Program-made: the position numbers and the translations under genes | Assembly: GCA_964512675.1 (NCBI GenBank) | Contig: CAZEJR010000002.1 | Location: 62,001 to 126,000, forward strand | From: A07HB70 sp964512675 | Lineage (GTDB): Archaea > Halobacteriota > Halobacteria > Halobacteriales > Haloferacaceae | Length of the DNA stretch: 64,000 bases | Direction of reading: 5' to 3' | Part shown: positions 61,817 through 64,000 of the stretch, piece after piece | Layout: each line of letters begins with the position of its first letter | How positions within the stretch are numbered: the stretch's first letter is position 1 | Notes under the pieces: generated by a model | The model's database searches: none | Told to the model about the DNA's origin: nothing | Seen by the model: only the letters and a program-made list of their open reading frames with translations

Positions 61817-63157
61817 ATGGACCGCGAGCGCTCTCGCGACCTCTACGACCGCGCGCTCTCAGTGATTCCGGGAGGAGTCAACTCGCCGGTGCGCGCGACG
61901 CGCCCGTATCCCGTCGTCGTCGACGGCGGCGACGGGGCACGCGTCGTCGACGCCGACGGCAACGAGTACCTCGACTACGTGATGGGCTACGGGCCGCTGC
62001 TGCTCGGTCACAGCCTGCCCGAGCGGGTGCGCGAGGCGGTCGACCGCCACGTCGGGGCCGGGCCGATGTACGGCGCACCGACAGAGGTGGAGGTCGAACT
62101 CGCGGAGTTCGTCGCCGACCACGTCCCGAGCGTCGAGATGACCCGCTTCGTCAACAGCGGCACCGAGGCAACGGTGTCGGCGGTCCGACTCGCCCGCGGG
62201 CACACCGGTCGGGACAAGGTCGTCGTCGTCCAGGGCGGCTACCACGGCGCACAGGAGACGACGCTGGTCGACGGCGAGTTCGACGGCGTCGAGCCGTCGT
62301 CGCCGGGGATCCCGGACTCGTTCGTCGAGCACACTCTCACGGTGCCGTTCAACGACGCGGCGGCGGCAGAGCGCGTGTTCGCGGCACACGGCGACGACAT
62401 CGCCGCCGTCCTCGTCGAGCCGATCCTCGGTAACACCGGCATCGTCCACCCGGTCGACGGCTACCACCGGCGGCTCCGGGAGCTGTGTGACGACCACGGC
62501 GCACTGCTGGTCTTCGACGAGGTGATCACCGGGTTCCGGGTCGGGGGACTCGGCTGTGCGCAGTCGAAACTCGGGGTGACGCCGGACGTGACGACCTTCG
62601 GCAAGATCGTCGGCGGCGGGTTCCCCGTCGGCGCGATCGGCGGCCGGGCCGACGTGATCCGCGGGTTCACGCCGGTCGGCGACGTGTTCCAGGCCGGAAC
62701 GTTCTCCGGACATCCGGTGACGATGGCCGCCGGCCTCGAGACGCTTCGCTACGCGCGCGAGGAAGGCGTCTACGACCACGTGAACGGGCTGGCCGACCGC
62801 CTGCGCGCGGGACTCACCGACCTCCTCGCGGACCACGCGCCGGCGTACACGGTCGTCGGCACCGACTCGATGTTCAAGACCGTCTTCACCCGCGACGGTC
62901 CAGACGACCTGACGGGCTGCTGCGAGGCCGGCTGCCGCCAGCGCGAGGACTGTCCGCGCTACGGAACCTGTCCGAAGACCGGCGGCGACGTCGCCGACGC
63001 CGCCACGGAGCGCTGGGAGCGGGTGTTCTGGCCGCAGATGCGCGACCGCGGAGTGTTCCTCACCGCGAACCAGTTCGAGTCGCAGTTCGTCTCCGCGGCG
63101 CACACGCGCGAGGACGTCGAGGAGACGCTCGACACGTACGCCGAGGTTCTCGCCTGA
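61817..63157 (+). CDS. hemL: Glutamate-1-semialdehyde 2,1-aminotransferase
   Basis: A 446-residue PLP enzyme. It shows SVIPGGVNSPVRA, FVNSGTEATVSAVRLAR, LVFDEVITGFRVGG and the PLP lysine 263 in TFGKIVGGGFPVGAI. A Cys-rich segment (Cys 368, 369, 373, 379, 385) interrupts the C-terminal domain, a feature of haloarchaeal HemL and not of bacterial ones. It makes 5-aminolevulinate for haem and cobamide. TTTTT (61789-61793) is 27 bp from ATG 61817. hemC follows after 189 bp. Confidence 0.96.
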   Translation: MDRERSRDLYDRALSVIPGGVNSPVRATRPYPVVVDGGDGARVVDADGNEYLDYVMGYGPLLLGHSLPERVREAVDRHVGAGPMYGAPTEVEVELAEFVADHVPSVEMTRFVNSGTEATVSAVRLARGHTGRDKVVVVQGGYHGAQETTLVDGEFDGVEPSSPGIPDSFVEHTLTVPFNDAAAAERVFAAHGDDIAAVLVEPILGNTGIVHPVDGYHRRLRELCDDHGALLVFDEVITGFRVGGLGCAQSKLGVTPDVTTFGKIVGGGFPVGAIGGRADVIRGFTPVGDVFQAGTFSGHPVTMAAGLETLRYAREEGVYDHVNGLADRLRAGLTDLLADHAPAYTVVGTDSMFKTVFTRDGPDDLTGCCEAGCRQREDCPRYGTCPKTGGDVADAATERWERVFWPQMRDRGVFLTANQFESQFVSAAHTREDVEETLDTYAEVLA

Positions 63158-63346
63158 GTCCTCGCCGGGAGCGGTGTCGCGGGGGCCACGCGCCACGCCT
63201 CGTCTCCTCGCCGGCCCGTCCTCCGGTCGGCGCCGCGCTCTGCGGGCCGGTCTCCGACCACACCGCTCCGTAGCGCGGTCCCCTCCGGTCGCGCGCCGCG
63301 TCCACGAGTGCGTGGGCTTTTGCCCGTCGGCTCCAGACGCCCGGCC

Positions 63347-64000
63347 ATGACACTGCGGCTCGCCACCCGCGGCTCCGCCCTCGCCCGCCGGCAGGCCGAG
63401 ACCGTGCGGTCGACGCTCGACCGACGGCGCGACCCCGTCGAACTCGTCACGGTCGAGACGGAGGGCGACCGCGTCCGGGACGAGTTGATCCACCGACTCG
63501 GACGGACCGGCGCGTTCGTCCGGGCGCTGGACGAGCGGGTGCTGGACGGGAGCGTCGACGCAGCCGTTCACTCGATGAAAGACATGCCAACCGAGCGCCC
63601 CGAGGGACTGGTGGTCGCGGGCGTCCCCGGGCGCGCGCCGGCGAACGACCTGCTGGTGACGCCCGACGGCGGCGGGATCGCGGACCTGCACGACGGCGCG
63701 ACAGTCGGCACGTCGTCGCTCCGGCGCGGCGCGTTCCTCCGTCGCGAGCGTCCGGACCTCCAGGTCGAACCGCTCCGGGGCAACGTCGACACGCGGGTCG
63801 AGAAGCTGCTGGCACCGGGGCTCCAGCGCGAACACGAGCGGCTCCTGACGGAGGGAGAGGGCGACGACGTCCCCGGTGCCGGCGGCGAGGGACGAGTCGA
63901 GGGCGTCGACGACGAGGGGCCCGCCGACGAGTGGTTCGCCGAGCGCACCGAACTCGAGCGACGGGCACTCGGGCGCGCGGTCGAGACGGAGTACGACGCG
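63347..64000 (+). CDS. hemC: Hydroxymethylbilane synthase HemC, cut by window end
   Basis: The first 218 codons of porphobilinogen deaminase. It has LATRGSALARRQAE, DAAVHSMKDMPTERPEGL, VGTSSLRRGAFLRRERPDL and LRGNVDTRVEKL. After residue ~165 comes an acidic Gly/Glu insert (EGEGDDVPGAGGEG) and ELERRALGRAVETEYDA. The dipyrromethane-bearing Cys lies beyond the window. It joins four porphobilinogens in tetrapyrrole synthesis, the step after HemL and HemB. ATG at 63347; TTT at 63318-63320 is 27 bp upstream. Confidence 0.95.
   Translation, partial: MTLRLATRGSALARRQAETVRSTLDRRRDPVELVTVETEGDRVRDELIHRLGRTGAFVRALDERVLDGSVDAAVHSMKDMPTERPEGLVVAGVPGRAPANDLLVTPDGGGIADLHDGATVGTSSLRRGAFLRRERPDLQVEPLRGNVDTRVEKLLAPGLQREHERLLTEGEGDDVPGAGGEGRVEGVDDEGPADEWFAERTELERRALGRAVETEYDA

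Overview
The window is chromosomal DNA from a haloarchaeon (class Halobacteria). Evidence: very high G+C with strong G/C third-position bias, acidic proteins, many GTG starts, TATA boxes about 27 bp upstream of start codons (leaderless genes), and archaeal or eukaryote-like information machinery (PCNA, PriL, RFC, NMD3, RadA, thermosome, SRP54/FtsY, aIF6, aIF1A, L31e/L39e/LX). Nearly all of it is gene-dense core genome. I see no rRNA, CRISPR array, insertion sequence or prophage.

Layout. 1-4.5 kb: Tat translocase (5'-partial tatC and a double-length TatC), a queuosine-precursor-type transporter and RlmE. 4.5-9.3 kb: a visibly less G+C-rich accessory block with a ComB-family phosphatase converging on a complete ECF transporter operon (putative S component, fused EcfA-A', EcfT), with palindromic elements in both promoters. 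9.7-22 kb: PAS histidine kinase, PCNA, PriL, Hjc, a decayed HAD hydrolase, a membrane histidine kinase, SAH hydrolase plus an SAH/MTA-type deaminase, and hisG. 21.6-33.7 kb: CPBP protease, tRNA methyltransferase, Asd-RfcC, RNase Z, DUF460 protein, TyrS, aIF1A, IMPDH/GMPR-like enzyme, RIO1 kinase and a Dim2-like KH protein. 33.8-37.6 kb: thermosome, tRNA-Arg(TCT) with a partial 3' duplication beside it, UPF0200, UPF0201 and an HbpS-like protein. 37.7-41.4 kb: nucleoside-recognition membrane protein, split MgtE pair and an MFS permease. 41.4-45.8 kb: SRP54, FtsY, prefoldin alpha, LX, aIF6, L31e and L39e. 46.6-54 kb: TPR, DUF424, SufS, SufU, RadA, PspAB, HtpX and NMD3. 54-59.6 kb: small zinc or HTH proteins, haloarchaeal DUF proteins, a PHP phosphoesterase, a wHTH regulator, a KaiC-like ATPase and a DedA-type protein. 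60-64 kb: an Amt ammonium channel fused to a P-II signalling domain, HemL, and HemC running off the end.

Themes. (1) The Amt-PII fusion puts transporter and regulator in one chain and sits behind an A+T-rich leader with two palindromes. (2) The ComB/ECF block looks like a regulated uptake module for an unknown small molecule. (3) At least five loci are decayed copies of recognisable families (PHP, HAD, DUF2391, M48-like, DinG/XPD-like helicase). (4) Five of thirteen convergent gene pairs overlap by exactly the four bases CTAG, a tetranucleotide usually rare in haloarchaea.
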